The notes under the pieces are model-generated. The model had not been told where the DNA came from. It worked only from the letters and a program-made list of their open reading frames with translations, and searched no databases. Of a stretch of DNA of 64,000 bases, positions 27,470-36,570 are shown piece after piece. The DNA comes from UPXZ01 sp047973025 (lineage in GTDB: Bacteria; Bacteroidota; Bacteroidia; Bacteroidales; Paludibacteraceae), in the NCBI GenBank assembly GCA_047973025.1, contig JBKEBE010000019.1:1-64000 (forward strand), given 5' to 3'. The position numbers were made by a program, and so were the translations under genes. Each line of letters begins with the position of its first letter. Positions within the stretch are counted from its first letter, which is position 1.

Positions 27470-28654
27470 ATGGAAAGTTTATACAAAACACACCAATATT
27501 TGGTACAACAGGTTGACGCGCCGGTAAGGAGGTTATTGACTGACGAGATCGACTGGACACACCGGTTGATAGGTATAAAAGGAACGCGAGGCATCGGTAA
27601 AACGACTTTTCTTCTTCAGTTTGCTAAAGAACATTACGGCATCCATGACGAGCGTTGCTTGTACGTGAATTTCAATAATTTGTATTTTACGATTCATACA
27701 CTTGTGGAGTTTGCCGGTAAGTTTTATCGTGGTGGGGGGCGTACGTTGCTACTTGATCAGATTTTTAAATATGAAAATTGGTCAGAAGAACTTCGGATTT
27801 GTTACCACCATTATCCCGAATTGCAGATTATTTTTACAGGCTCATCCGTTATGCGACTGTTGGATGACAATGATGACTTGAAGGATATTGTCGCGATGTA
27901 CAACTTACAGGGATTTTCTTTTCGGGAGTTTTTGAATCTAAAATCAGGTAATTGTTTTCAGGCATATACCTTAGACGAAATAATTAAAAATCAAAAAGAA
28001 ATAGCGAAAAAAATTACCGACGCGGTTAATCCTCTCGATCATTTTTCGGATTATCTTCGCTACGGATATTATCCTTTTTTTTTGGAGACGAGAAATTATG
28101 GCGAGAATCTGCTAAAGACCATCAACATGATGGTGGAAGTAGATATATTGCTTATTAAACAGATAGAATCTAAATACCTGGCAAAAATTAGGAAATTATT
28201 GAATTTGGTAATACAGTGTGCTCCTTGCACCCTAAATGTAAGCCAGTTAAGCGACGATATTCAGACTTCTCGCTTTACCGTAATGAATTACATCAAGTAC
28301 CTGCGAGACGCGCGGTTGCTCAATATGCTCTACACTTTGGGAGAGACTTATCCTAAAAAACCGAAAACGGTTTTTCCACAGAATACGAATATCATGCACG
28401 CGCTGGCTAACAACATTGACGTTGCGTGTGAACGGCGGACATTTCTCTACAATGCGCTTCATGCTCGTCACAAGGTAAATTTCGGGAAGAAGCATACGGA
28501 TTTTTTAGTTGATGGAAAACAAAATTTCAAATACGTGGACAGTTTAGAAAATATCAAAATTAATCCGGGAGTTTTCTATGCGGTAGATAATGTTAGTCCC
28601 GGTCTCGGTGCAAGACATGAGATACCGGTATGGTTGTTAGGCTTTTTGTATTAA
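27470..28654 (+). CDS. AAA ATPase with DUF4143 domain
   Basis: A 394-aa protein. Walker A is GTRGIGKTT near residue 45, the AAA_14 core continues with LLLDQIFKYENW and IIFTGSSVMRLL (sensor region), and a C-terminal DUF4143-type winged-helix region follows (LSDDIQTSRFTVMNYIKYLRDARLLNML). Such ATPases are widespread, often horizontally acquired, and of unknown role. The C-terminus recalls restriction-endonuclease-like folds in some members (FLVDGKQNFKYVD). It has no partner gene here. Confidence 0.88.
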   Translation: MESLYKTHQYLVQQVDAPVRRLLTDEIDWTHRLIGIKGTRGIGKTTFLLQFAKEHYGIHDERCLYVNFNNLYFTIHTLVEFAGKFYRGGGRTLLLDQIFKYENWSEELRICYHHYPELQIIFTGSSVMRLLDDNDDLKDIVAMYNLQGFSFREFLNLKSGNCFQAYTLDEIIKNQKEIAKKITDAVNPLDHFSDYLRYGYYPFFLETRNYGENLLKTINMMVEVDILLIKQIESKYLAKIRKLLNLVIQCAPCTLNVSQLSDDIQTSRFTVMNYIKYLRDARLLNMLYTLGETYPKKPKTVFPQNTNIMHALANNIDVACERRTFLYNALHARHKVNFGKKHTDFLVDGKQNFKYVDSLENIKINPGVFYAVDNVSPGLGARHEIPVWLLGFLY

Positions 28655-28752
28655 CAGAACAGAAATATGAACACGTTATTTTATACGCGATATACGTACG
28701 ATTAACTTAGTCTCGTAAAACTTGAAATCACAACAAATACATCATAAATACA

Positions 28753-31700
28753 ATGGGAAAAGAAAAGAAATTTATTACCTGTGATGGGAACCAAGCTGCG
28801 GCTCATATCGCTTACATCTTTAGCGAAGTAGCGTCCATATATCCCATCACGCCCTCATCCACCATGGCAGAATACGTGGACGAATGGGCCGCGTCCGGTC
28901 GAAAAAACATGTTTGGCGAAACTGTTCTCGTAGAAGAAATGCAATCCGAAGCCGGAGCAGCCGCTGCCATGCACGGAGCATTGCAAGCCGGAACTTTAGC
29001 GACTACTTTCACTGCTTCACAGGGTTTACTTTTGATGATACCCAACATGTATAAGGTAGCCGGCGAGCTACTTCCGGGTGTTTACCACGTGTCAGCTCGT
29101 TCGTTGGCGGCACAAGCGCTCTCTATCTTCGGAGATCATCAGGATGTTATGGCAGTTCGTCAGACCGGATGTGCGCTTTTCGCGACAGGTTCGGTACAGG
29201 AAGTTATGGACCTGGCTGCCGTAGCTCATTTGGCATCTATCAAATCACGCATTCCTTTTGTTCATTTTTTCGACGGATTCCGTACTTCCCATGAAATCCA
29301 AAAGATTGAAGAAATAGACGCGCAAGCAGTTCAAAATTTGGTAGATCAAGATTCACTTCAGGCATTTAGAGATAGAGCTCTGAATCCGGAAAATCCGGTT
29401 GCACGCGGTACCGCTCAAAATCCGGATATCTACTTCCAGGCGCGCGAGGCTTCCAATCCTTTTTACGATGCGCTTCCCGCAATCGTAGAAGATTACTTGG
29501 ATAAATTAGCAGAAGTTACCGGTCGTAAATACGGATTATTCGATTATTATGGCGATCCGGAAGCCGACCGTGTAGTTATCGCTATGGGATCAGCTACCGA
29601 AGCTATCCGCGAAGGGATCGATTATTTGATTGAAAATGGCGAAAAAGTAGGACTTATCTCCGTTCACCTGTACCGTCCTTTTTCAGCAAAACATTTCTTG
29701 TCGGTTCTTCCTAAAACGGCTAATCGTATCTGTGTCCTTGACCGTACCAAAGAGCCGGGAGCAAATGGAGAACCGCTCTATTTGGATATAAAGGACGCGT
29801 TGTACGGGACAGAGAATCAGCCGTTAGTGGTAGGCGGTCGCTACGGACTATCTTCCAAGGACTTTACACCGGCTCAAGTATTCGCTATTTACAAGAATTT
29901 GTCATTGCCGACTCCGCGCAATCGTTTTACGGTAGGTATCGTGGACGATGTTACCTTTACATCCCTTCCACTGGGCGAAGAGATCGCGTTGGGTGGCGAA
30001 GGCATTTACGAAGCTAAATTTTACGGATTAGGAGCTGATGGAACAGTTGGAGCAAACAAAAATTCGATCAAAATCATTGGTGATAATTCCAATAAATATT
30101 CGCAGGCCTATTTTGAATACGACAGTAAGAAATCGGGCGGATTTACCTGTTCTCACTTGCGTTTTGGCGATTCGCCTATTCGTTCCACCTACTTCGTAAA
30201 TACACCAAACTTCGTAGCCTGCCACGTTCAAGCCTATCTGAGACTGTATGACGTAACGAAAGGATTGAAAAAGAACGGCACTTTTTTATTAAATACGGTG
30301 TGGAATGCCGATGAAGTCAAAACTCATCTTCCCGTTCATATCAAACGCTATTTCGCGCAGAACAACATTCGGCTTTTCATCATCGATGCCACCAATATCG
30401 CGGTTGAAATCGGTTTGGGAAACCGTACCAATACTATTCTGCAATCCGCGTTTTTCAAAATTACCAACGTGATTCCGTACGATATGGCTGTAGAACAAAT
30501 GAAAAAAGCTATCGTTAAATCCTATGGTAAAAAAGGGGAAGAAATAGTAAAAATGAATTACGCGGCGGTTGACCGCGGCGGTGAATACGTACAAGTCGAA
30601 ATCCCCGCTGAATGGAAAGACCTGCCCGAAGAAGAAATCGTAGAAGACAACGTACCCGGATTTATACGAGACATCGTTCGCCCGGTAAATGCTCAAAACG
30701 GGAACAGTCTGCCTGTATCTACCTTTACCGGACGTGAAGACGGAACGTGGACACAGGGAACAACCAAGTTTGAAAAACGCGGTGTTGCTTCTTTCGTGCC
30801 GGAATGGATTCCTGAAAACTGTATCCAGTGTAACCAATGTGCCTACGTTTGTCCGCACGCTGCCATCCGTCCATTTGTGCTGGATGAGACCGAACTGGCA
30901 AATGCGCCATTCTCGGAAGAAACCATAAAAGCGAACGGTAAAGACTTTGCCGGCATGAAATACCGCATCCAAGTGGACGTATTAGATTGCATGGATTGTG
31001 GCAATTGTGTTGATGTCTGTCCGGGAAATAAAAATGGTAATGCGCTGAAAATGATGCCAATTGAAGGTCAGAAGCCCAATCAAGTTAACTGGGACTATTG
31101 CGCCGAAAAGGTTTCTTCCAAGCAACACCTGGTAAACGTAAAAGGCAACGTGAAAAATACACAGCTCGCAACTCCGCTGTTTGAGTTCTCCGGTGCTTGT
31201 TCGGGTTGTGGCGAGACCCCCTATGTGAAATTGATAACTCAAATGTATGGAAACCGTCAGATGATAGCCAACGCGACAGGTTGCAGCTCAATCTACTCCG
31301 CTTCCGCTCCATCTACGCCTTATACGACCGGAATTGACGGACGCGGACCGGCTTGGGCTAACTCGTTGTTCGAAGACAATGCCGAGTTTGGGATGGGTAT
31401 GGTACTTGCCGAAGAAAAAATGCAGGCGCGCCTTGTCCGTATCATGAAGGAAGCGATAGAGGGTAATTGTTGCTCTGATGAGCTGAAAGGCTTATTCGGC
31501 GAATGGATCGAAAATCGTTTTGATGGAGAAGCTACCTTAACTTTGGAAGCCAAAATAACTCCATTGCTGAAAGCCTGTTCCTGCGAACAATGTCAACAAA
31601 TACTCGGGTTAAAGCAATACCTTGTGAAACGCTCGCAATGGATTATCGGTGGAGACGGCTGGGCTTACGATATCGGATTTGGCGGGTTGGATCACGTGAT

Positions 31701-32289
31701 AGCATCCGGAAAGAATGTAAATATACTCGTACTTGACACTGAAGTATATTCAAATACAGGTGGGCAGGCGTCAAAATCAACTCCGGTAGGAGCAGTAGCC
31801 AAATTTGCCGCTGCCGGGAAACGTATCCGCAAAAAAGATTTAGGTATGATCGCGGCCACTTACGGTTACGTTTATGTAGCACAAGTGGCTATGGGTGCCA
31901 GTCAATTACAGACGTTGAAAGCAATTCGCGAAGCGGAACAATACGATGGCCCATCCATAGTAATCGCTTATTCGCCCTGTATCAGCCACGGATTACGCGC
32001 CGGAATGGGCAAAGCGCAAACCGAACAAAAATTAGCCGTTGAATGTGGATACTGGCATTTGTACCGTTTTGACCCACGTCTGCAAGATGAAGGTAAAAAC
32101 CCAATGCAGTTGGATAGTAAGGAACCGGATTGGACTAAATTCCAAGACTTCTTGCAACTCGAAGTTCGCTACACATCCTTGATGAAGCAATTCCCTGCCG
32201 AAGCACAGGAATTATTCAAAGTGGCAGAAGAAAATGCCAAATGGCGATATAGTGGTTATAAACGAATGGCAGATGCTGCTTGGGAATAA
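28753..32289 (+). CDS. nifJ: Pyruvate:ferredoxin (flavodoxin) oxidoreductase
   Basis: Single-chain PFOR of 1178 aa that converts pyruvate and CoA to acetyl-CoA, CO2 and reduced ferredoxin; it indicates anaerobic metabolism. Domains in order are: pyrimidine-binding domain (ASIYPITPSSTMAEYVDEW), transketolase-like C-terminal domain, gamma domain, a ferredoxin domain with two 4Fe-4S motifs (CIQCNQCAYVCP and CMDCGNCVDVCP), an extra cluster ligand set starting SGACSGCGETPY, and the TPP-binding domain (GGDGWAYDIGFGGLDH, YSNTGGQASKSTP). It ends in a strong bidirectional terminator shared with the tRNA. Confidence 0.97.
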   Translation: MGKEKKFITCDGNQAAAHIAYIFSEVASIYPITPSSTMAEYVDEWAASGRKNMFGETVLVEEMQSEAGAAAAMHGALQAGTLATTFTASQGLLLMIPNMYKVAGELLPGVYHVSARSLAAQALSIFGDHQDVMAVRQTGCALFATGSVQEVMDLAAVAHLASIKSRIPFVHFFDGFRTSHEIQKIEEIDAQAVQNLVDQDSLQAFRDRALNPENPVARGTAQNPDIYFQAREASNPFYDALPAIVEDYLDKLAEVTGRKYGLFDYYGDPEADRVVIAMGSATEAIREGIDYLIENGEKVGLISVHLYRPFSAKHFLSVLPKTANRICVLDRTKEPGANGEPLYLDIKDALYGTENQPLVVGGRYGLSSKDFTPAQVFAIYKNLSLPTPRNRFTVGIVDDVTFTSLPLGEEIALGGEGIYEAKFYGLGADGTVGANKNSIKIIGDNSNKYSQAYFEYDSKKSGGFTCSHLRFGDSPIRSTYFVNTPNFVACHVQAYLRLYDVTKGLKKNGTFLLNTVWNADEVKTHLPVHIKRYFAQNNIRLFIIDATNIAVEIGLGNRTNTILQSAFFKITNVIPYDMAVEQMKKAIVKSYGKKGEEIVKMNYAAVDRGGEYVQVEIPAEWKDLPEEEIVEDNVPGFIRDIVRPVNAQNGNSLPVSTFTGREDGTWTQGTTKFEKRGVASFVPEWIPENCIQCNQCAYVCPHAAIRPFVLDETELANAPFSEETIKANGKDFAGMKYRIQVDVLDCMDCGNCVDVCPGNKNGNALKMMPIEGQKPNQVNWDYCAEKVSSKQHLVNVKGNVKNTQLATPLFEFSGACSGCGETPYVKLITQMYGNRQMIANATGCSSIYSASAPSTPYTTGIDGRGPAWANSLFEDNAEFGMGMVLAEEKMQARLVRIMKEAIEGNCCSDELKGLFGEWIENRFDGEATLTLEAKITPLLKACSCEQCQQILGLKQYLVKRSQWIIGGDGWAYDIGFGGLDHVIASGKNVNILVLDTEVYSNTGGQASKSTPVGAVAKFAAAGKRIRKKDLGMIAATYGYVYVAQVAMGASQLQTLKAIREAEQYDGPSIVIAYSPCISHGLRAGMGKAQTEQKLAVECGYWHLYRFDPRLQDEGKNPMQLDSKEPDWTKFQDFLQLEVRYTSLMKQFPAEAQELFKVAEENAKWRYSGYKRMADAAWE

Positions 32290-32352
32290 ACCGATTTAGG
32301 TAGGCAAGTAAGATGGGGGGATCGGTATAACCGATCTTACCATACATGGAAT

Positions 32353-32394
32353 AAAAAAGAAGCTGTATCCGAAAAATACAGCTTCTTTTTTTTT
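32353..32394. terminator. Bidirectional terminator between nifJ and tRNA
   Basis: A 16-bp perfect stem around GAAGCTGTAT / ATACAGCTTC with a 7-nt loop, flanked by A- and T-tracts. It serves nifJ on + and the tRNA on -. Confidence 0.9.
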
Positions 32395-32395
32395 G

Positions 32396-32469
32396 TAGCG
32401 AGAGGGGGGCATGATCCCCCGACCTCATGATTATGAATCATGCGCTCTAACCAACTGAGCTATCTCGCC
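32396..32469 (-). tRNA. tRNA with CAU anticodon (elongator Met type)
   Basis: The minus strand folds into a full cloverleaf of 74 nt: acceptor GGCGAGA pairs with TCTCGCT, the D-arm is GCTCAGTTGGTTAGAGC, the anticodon stem CATGA/TCATG holds loop TTCATAA (anticodon CAT), and the T-arm is GGGGGATCATGCCCCC. The discriminator is A; CCA is not encoded. The first acceptor pair is G-T (wobble), unlike initiator tRNA. Elongator Met is most likely; a lysidine-modified tRNA-Ile2 is the alternative. Confidence 0.93.
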
Positions 32470-32612
32470 AAAATTTCAAGGAGTAATCTAAAATTGCGGA
32501 TGCAAAGGTAGAAATATTTACGCTATTTCCAAAAATAATCACAGGATATTTTTTATAACGGGCTAATAAGTGGGCTATATTTCCATTTTCAGCTATATCT
32601 GTGAAAAGTTAG

Positions 32613-32642
32613 CTTGCGGTTGCATTTTTTTTCTTAATTTTG
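32613..32642 (+). promoter_or_regulatory. Promoter of hpt
   Basis: CTTG (32613-32616), 18 nt, TAATTTTG (32635-32642). The ATG follows 28 nt downstream. Confidence 0.55.
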
Positions 32643-32670
32643 AACTTTAATTTTTAAATTAGTCCTTTGT

Positions 32671-33207
32671 ATGAAAGAAATCACAATTAAAGATAGAAAA
32701 TTCCGGCTCTCTATACCACACGAAGAAATTCAAGCAGCTGTCGCAAAAGTAGCTGAAGCCATCAATCATGACTTAGCCGACAAAAATCCTATTTTTATCT
32801 GCGTTCTGAACGGCGCCTTTATGTTTGCTGGAGATTTGATGAAAACGGTTGATATCCCCTGTGAAATAACTTTCATTAAATTGTCTTCCTACGAAGGACT
32901 TTTCACTACCGGAACCGTCAAAGAAGTGATGGGACTTAACGAAAGCGTAGTTGACCGAAACGTGGTCGTAGTGGAGGACATTGTAGATACCGGCATCACG
33001 ATGGAGAAAATCATCAAATCACTTGAATCAAAAGGCGCGAAAAGCATAAGGGTCGTTACGTTTTTGCAAAAACCCGCAGCTCTTCAGCGTGATATAACAG
33101 TCGATTACACGGCAATGAAAATTCCAAACGATTTTATAGTGGGGTATGGTTTGGATTACGACGGTTACGGGCGAAATTTGAAAGATATCTACACGGTTAC
33201 GGAATAA
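32671..33207 (+). CDS. hpt: Hypoxanthine phosphoribosyltransferase
   Basis: Purine salvage: attaches phosphoribose from PRPP to hypoxanthine or guanine. The 178-aa protein has the PRPP loop VVVVEDIVDTGITMEKI, the early loop LNGAFMFAGDLM and a base-binding C-terminal segment DFIVGYGLDYDGYGRNL. It has its own promoter. Repeat copy B separates it from adk. Confidence 0.96.
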   Translation: MKEITIKDRKFRLSIPHEEIQAAVAKVAEAINHDLADKNPIFICVLNGAFMFAGDLMKTVDIPCEITFIKLSSYEGLFTTGTVKEVMGLNESVVDRNVVVVEDIVDTGITMEKIIKSLESKGAKSIRVVTFLQKPAALQRDITVDYTAMKIPNDFIVGYGLDYDGYGRNLKDIYTVTE

Positions 33208-33277
33208 ATTTTCATACATATTCCTCTTTTAATAGAGATTCTCAACTTAAAATTGATTCAAAATCAATATCTAAATC

Positions 33278-33458
33278 AAGTAACACAAAAGAATTCTTTT
33301 AATATTTTAATTGCATTTGTGTATTAAGAATGAGTTTGTTTTGAGTGTCTTTCGCCTTTTTTATCACTTATTTAGCCCGCTAAACGCCCTCGAAAAAAGA
33401 CAAAATCCATCTCAAAATAATACTCAAAAATTATTAAAATAATTCTTTTCTATTACTT
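33278..33458 (+). repeat. Palindrome-ended dispersed repeat, copy B (long form)
   Basis: A 181-bp element with 26-bp imperfect terminal inverted repeats (33278-33303 and 33433-33458; 23 of 26 pair). Its inner 100 bp (TGTCTTTCGCC, TTATTTAGCCCGCTAAACGC, AAAGACAAAATCCATCTCAA) is about 85 percent identical to copy A. It ends 21 nt before the adk ATG. There is no coding potential. Confidence 0.8.
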
Positions 33459-33479
33459 ATACAATTAAATTTGCCAAAA

Positions 33480-34058
33480 ATGCTTAACATTATTATCTGT
33501 GGCGCTCCCGGAAGTGGAAAGGGTACTCAAAGCAATCTGCTGATAACGAAATACAATCTTCAGCATATTTCTACAGGCGATTTGTTGCGCAAAGAAATTG
33601 CCGATGGTACGGAGTTGGGAAAATACGCGAACACCTTCATCTTGAACGGTAAACTCGTACCTGATGAAACGATCATTGAAATAATTGCTCACAAGTTGGA
33701 CAATTTAGACCAAAATACGGTGGGGGTCGCATTGGATGGGTTTCCGCGAACTATCGCGCAGGCTGAAGCCTTAGAAGCACTCTTCAAAGAACGGGGCGAA
33801 GAAACGGATATTTTACTTGATCTACAAGTAGAAGAGCAAGAGCTTATTGATCGGCTTTTACTTCGTGGTAAAACGTCCGGTAGAAGTGATGACAATTTAG
33901 AAACGGCACAAAAACGATTGGAAGTTTACAACAACCAGACGAAACCTGTAACCGATTTCTATCAAAACATCGGAAAATATGTCGGCATACACGGCATGGG
34001 GACGATTGACGAAATTTTCGGAAGAATCGTGAACGCTGTGGATGATGTAATTGCTTAA
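33480..34058 (+). CDS. adk: Adenylate kinase
   Basis: Interconverts ATP, AMP and 2 ADP. The start MLNIIICGAPGSGKGTQ (ATG at 33480) carries the P-loop; a TTG three codons upstream is in frame but not needed. The AMP-binding STGDLLRKE, the DGFPRT motif and LLRGKTSGRSDD (short LID) are present. At 192 aa it is the short-LID form without a zinc finger. The repeat B element forms most of its leader. obgE follows after 39 nt. Confidence 0.96.
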   Translation: MLNIIICGAPGSGKGTQSNLLITKYNLQHISTGDLLRKEIADGTELGKYANTFILNGKLVPDETIIEIIAHKLDNLDQNTVGVALDGFPRTIAQAEALEALFKERGEETDILLDLQVEEQELIDRLLLRGKTSGRSDDNLETAQKRLEVYNNQTKPVTDFYQNIGKYVGIHGMGTIDEIFGRIVNAVDDVIA

Positions 34059-34097
34059 AAATCAATCGTAATTTGTTAATAACAATGTCTAATTTTT

Positions 34098-35267
34098 ATG
34101 GCCGGATCGAATTTTGTTGATTATGTAAAGATATTTTGCCGTTCGGGAAAAGGGGGGGGCGGTTCCGCGCATTTCTACCGCGCCAAATACATTCCCAAAG
34201 GCGGACCGGATGGTGGAGACGGAGGACGTGGCGGTCATATTATTTTACGTGGGAATAAAAACTTGTGGACATTGCTTCATTTGAAGTTTGCCAAACACCT
34301 GTATGCCGGCGATGGCGAAGGTGGAAGTCGTAGTAGAAGCTTCGGGAAAGACGGAAAAGATCAAATTATCGAAGTCCCACTCGGAACGGTTGTTTATGAT
34401 GGCGCAACGGGTGATTTTCTTTGTGATGTGAAGGAAGATGGTCAAGAAGTAATATTACTGAAAGGCGGACGAGGCGGAAAGGGAAATTGGCATTTTCGCA
34501 CAGCGACCAATCAGGCGCCCCGCTATGCTCAACCGGGCGAACCCCGTACCGAGAAAACTGTTATCTTGCAGCTGAAAATACTTGCTGACGTGGGATTGGT
34601 AGGACTTCCGAACGCCGGAAAATCAACCTTACTCTCCGTAGTTTCTGCCGCTAAACCTGAGATTGCCGATTATCCTTTTACCACACTTGTTCCCAATCTC
34701 GGTATCGTAAGCCATCGAAGTGAGCAATCGTTCGTAATGGCTGATATTCCCGGAATCATCGAAGGAGCTTCCGAAGGAAAAGGATTGGGCTTGAGATTCT
34801 TAAGACATATCGAACGAAATTCCATTTTGCTTTTTATGATTCCTGCCGATAGCCAAGACATCCGGAAAGATTATGAAATACTGCTGAACGAGCTTGAGAA
34901 ATACAACCCACAACTCGTTGATAAACAGCGAATTTTAGCTGTTTCGAAATGCGATATGTTGGATGATGAGTTGATTCGACAGATGAAAGAAGAAATTCCA
35001 AATGACGTTAAAACGGTGTTTATCTCATCCGTAAGTGGTATGGGGATTGATGAACTGAAAGATATGATTTGGGAAGAACTGAATCAGGAAAGCAATAAAA
35101 TTGTAGAGATTTCCCATCTTCCGGTGGATGTTTATCGGAAAGAAGATACGGATGAAGATGAAGAAGATTTTGACGGAAATGAAGAAGATGGGGATGACGA
35201 TACAGAAGATAACGATGACGATGATATAAGCAAATACAAAGGTATCGGCTGGGATGAGCAGGAATAG
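34098..35267 (+). CDS. obgE: GTPase Obg/CgtA
   Basis: Essential GTPase of 50S assembly and stress response. The protein has 389 aa. A Gly-rich Obg fold (GKGGGGSAHFYRAKYIPKGGPDGGDGG) is followed by the G domain: G1 GLPNAGKST, switch I/II YPFTT and DIPGIIEGASEGKGLG, and a G4-like SKCDML. The C-terminal tail is very acidic (DEDEEDFDGNEEDGDDDTED), as usual in Bacteroidetes. Its end overlaps the next start by 14 nt. Confidence 0.96.
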   Translation: MAGSNFVDYVKIFCRSGKGGGGSAHFYRAKYIPKGGPDGGDGGRGGHIILRGNKNLWTLLHLKFAKHLYAGDGEGGSRSRSFGKDGKDQIIEVPLGTVVYDGATGDFLCDVKEDGQEVILLKGGRGGKGNWHFRTATNQAPRYAQPGEPRTEKTVILQLKILADVGLVGLPNAGKSTLLSVVSAAKPEIADYPFTTLVPNLGIVSHRSEQSFVMADIPGIIEGASEGKGLGLRFLRHIERNSILLFMIPADSQDIRKDYEILLNELEKYNPQLVDKQRILAVSKCDMLDDELIRQMKEEIPNDVKTVFISSVSGMGIDELKDMIWEELNQESNKIVEISHLPVDVYRKEDTDEDEEDFDGNEEDGDDDTEDNDDDDISKYKGIGWDEQE

Positions 35268-36093
35268 CAAAAGAGAGGATTCTGTCTTTCAAAAAGGGGA
35301 GCAATCCTCCCTTGATATTATTCGATATCCCGCGTTCGACTTACTCGAGAATGTATTGGGCTTCACATCAACCCGCAAAGGCGGTGTCAGTTCCGGGAAC
35401 TACAATTCACTTAATCTGGGGCTATATTCCGGCGATAATTCTGAAAATATTGAAACAAATTTTACCCTATTATGTGGAGAAATTGGTCTTCAACGGCATC
35501 AACTTCACATTCCGTACCAGACACACGAAAACTCCGTATTGTGTATAGATGAAGAATTTCTAACACAAGATGTCGAGACCCGAACCAACAGATTACGCGG
35601 AGTTGACGCTTTAATTACCAACCGACCCAATCAATGCATCTGTGTTACGACTGCCGACTGTGTTCCTATTTTGCTCTGTGATCCTATAAAGAGAGTAGTT
35701 GCGACCATCCACGCCGGTTGGAGGGGTACGTGTTCACGAATACCGTTTCATGTCATCCAAGCCGTTGTTTCGACTTACGGTAGCAGTGTTGCCGACATAA
35801 TCGCCGTGATGGGTCCTTCTATCTCTCTCGCTGTTTACGAAGTCGGAGATGAATTGATTGACGCTTTTGAAAAAGAAGGATTCAAGACAACCCAATTTTT
35901 TCGGTTTAAGAATGGAAAGCCCTATCTCGATCTTTGGGAAGCCAATAAACACACATTGCTTGAATGTGGCATTCCGGAGAGCAACATCCACCTATCATCC
36001 TTTTGTACCTACACGGATCAGGAGAGATTTTTTTCGGCTCGCAGACTGGGAATTAAATCCGGACGATTACTAAGCGGAATGATGCTAAAATAG
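35254..36093 (+). CDS. pgeF: Polyphenol oxidase/purine nucleoside phosphorylase (YfiH family)
   Basis: A 279-aa member of the YfiH/laccase-domain family. Characterised members act on purine nucleosides or remove misincorporated L-Ser from peptidoglycan precursors. Metal-ligand motifs are VTTADCVPILL, TIHAGWRGT and the later HLSSFCTYTD. The ATG overlaps the obgE stop by 14 nt, so translation is probably coupled. Confidence 0.9.
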   Translation: MSRNSKREDSVFQKGEQSSLDIIRYPAFDLLENVLGFTSTRKGGVSSGNYNSLNLGLYSGDNSENIETNFTLLCGEIGLQRHQLHIPYQTHENSVLCIDEEFLTQDVETRTNRLRGVDALITNRPNQCICVTTADCVPILLCDPIKRVVATIHAGWRGTCSRIPFHVIQAVVSTYGSSVADIIAVMGPSISLAVYEVGDELIDAFEKEGFKTTQFFRFKNGKPYLDLWEANKHTLLECGIPESNIHLSSFCTYTDQERFFSARRLGIKSGRLLSGMMLK

Positions 36094-36097
36094 CGAA

Positions 36098-36520
36098 TCA
36101 GATTTTTCGAAGCTCATCCAATAAAAAACGCTTATTCTTTACCCCGACAATTCGGCTGACTTCTTTTCCATCATTGAAAATTACCAGTGTGGGGATACTT
36201 CTTATGCCGTACTTTTGGGCAGTAGCCTGATTTTTATCCACATCTAATTTTGCTATTTTCCGGTTTCGGTCTTCTTTTAGTTCATCAGCCACTTCATTCA
36301 GAATGGGAGCCATCATCTTACAGGGCATACACCAGTCTGCCCAAAAGTCCACCATCACTACTTTTCCTTTCAACTGATGCGCAAAGTTCGCATCCGAGAG
36401 GGTAAGAATTTCCGCGTGAGTTTCTACATCCGACAGATTTTTCATTTTCATTCTGGAAAAGATAACCAGCAACGCAAGTAACCCTACGATTACGAGCAGT
36501 ACAATTACAAAAGTATTCAT
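36098..36520 (-). CDS. Membrane-anchored thioredoxin
   Basis: A 140-aa protein with an N-terminal transmembrane helix (FVIVLLVIVGLLALLVIF) and a thioredoxin fold with active site DFWADWCMPCKMMAP and cis-Pro loop IRSIPTLVIFNDG. The anchor predicts N-in topology with the domain outside the cytoplasm. It follows the SQR-like gene by 50 nt on the same strand, suggesting a shared thiol/sulfur redox role with the two flavoproteins upstream. Confidence 0.92.
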   Translation of the reverse strand: MNTFVIVLLVIVGLLALLVIFSRMKMKNLSDVETHAEILTLSDANFAHQLKGKVVMVDFWADWCMPCKMMAPILNEVADELKEDRNRKIAKLDVDKNQATAQKYGIRSIPTLVIFNDGKEVSRIVGVKNKRFLLDELRKI

Positions 36521-36570
36521 ATTTAAATCTATTGATTGAATTATTAAACAACAAGCTCTTCTATTTTAAT

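Noticed and set aside
30289..30972. A 227-codon open frame on the minus strand inside the oxidoreductase gene
   Set aside because: It is fully inside nifJ, has no family motifs and is the antisense shadow of a strongly conserved coding sequence.
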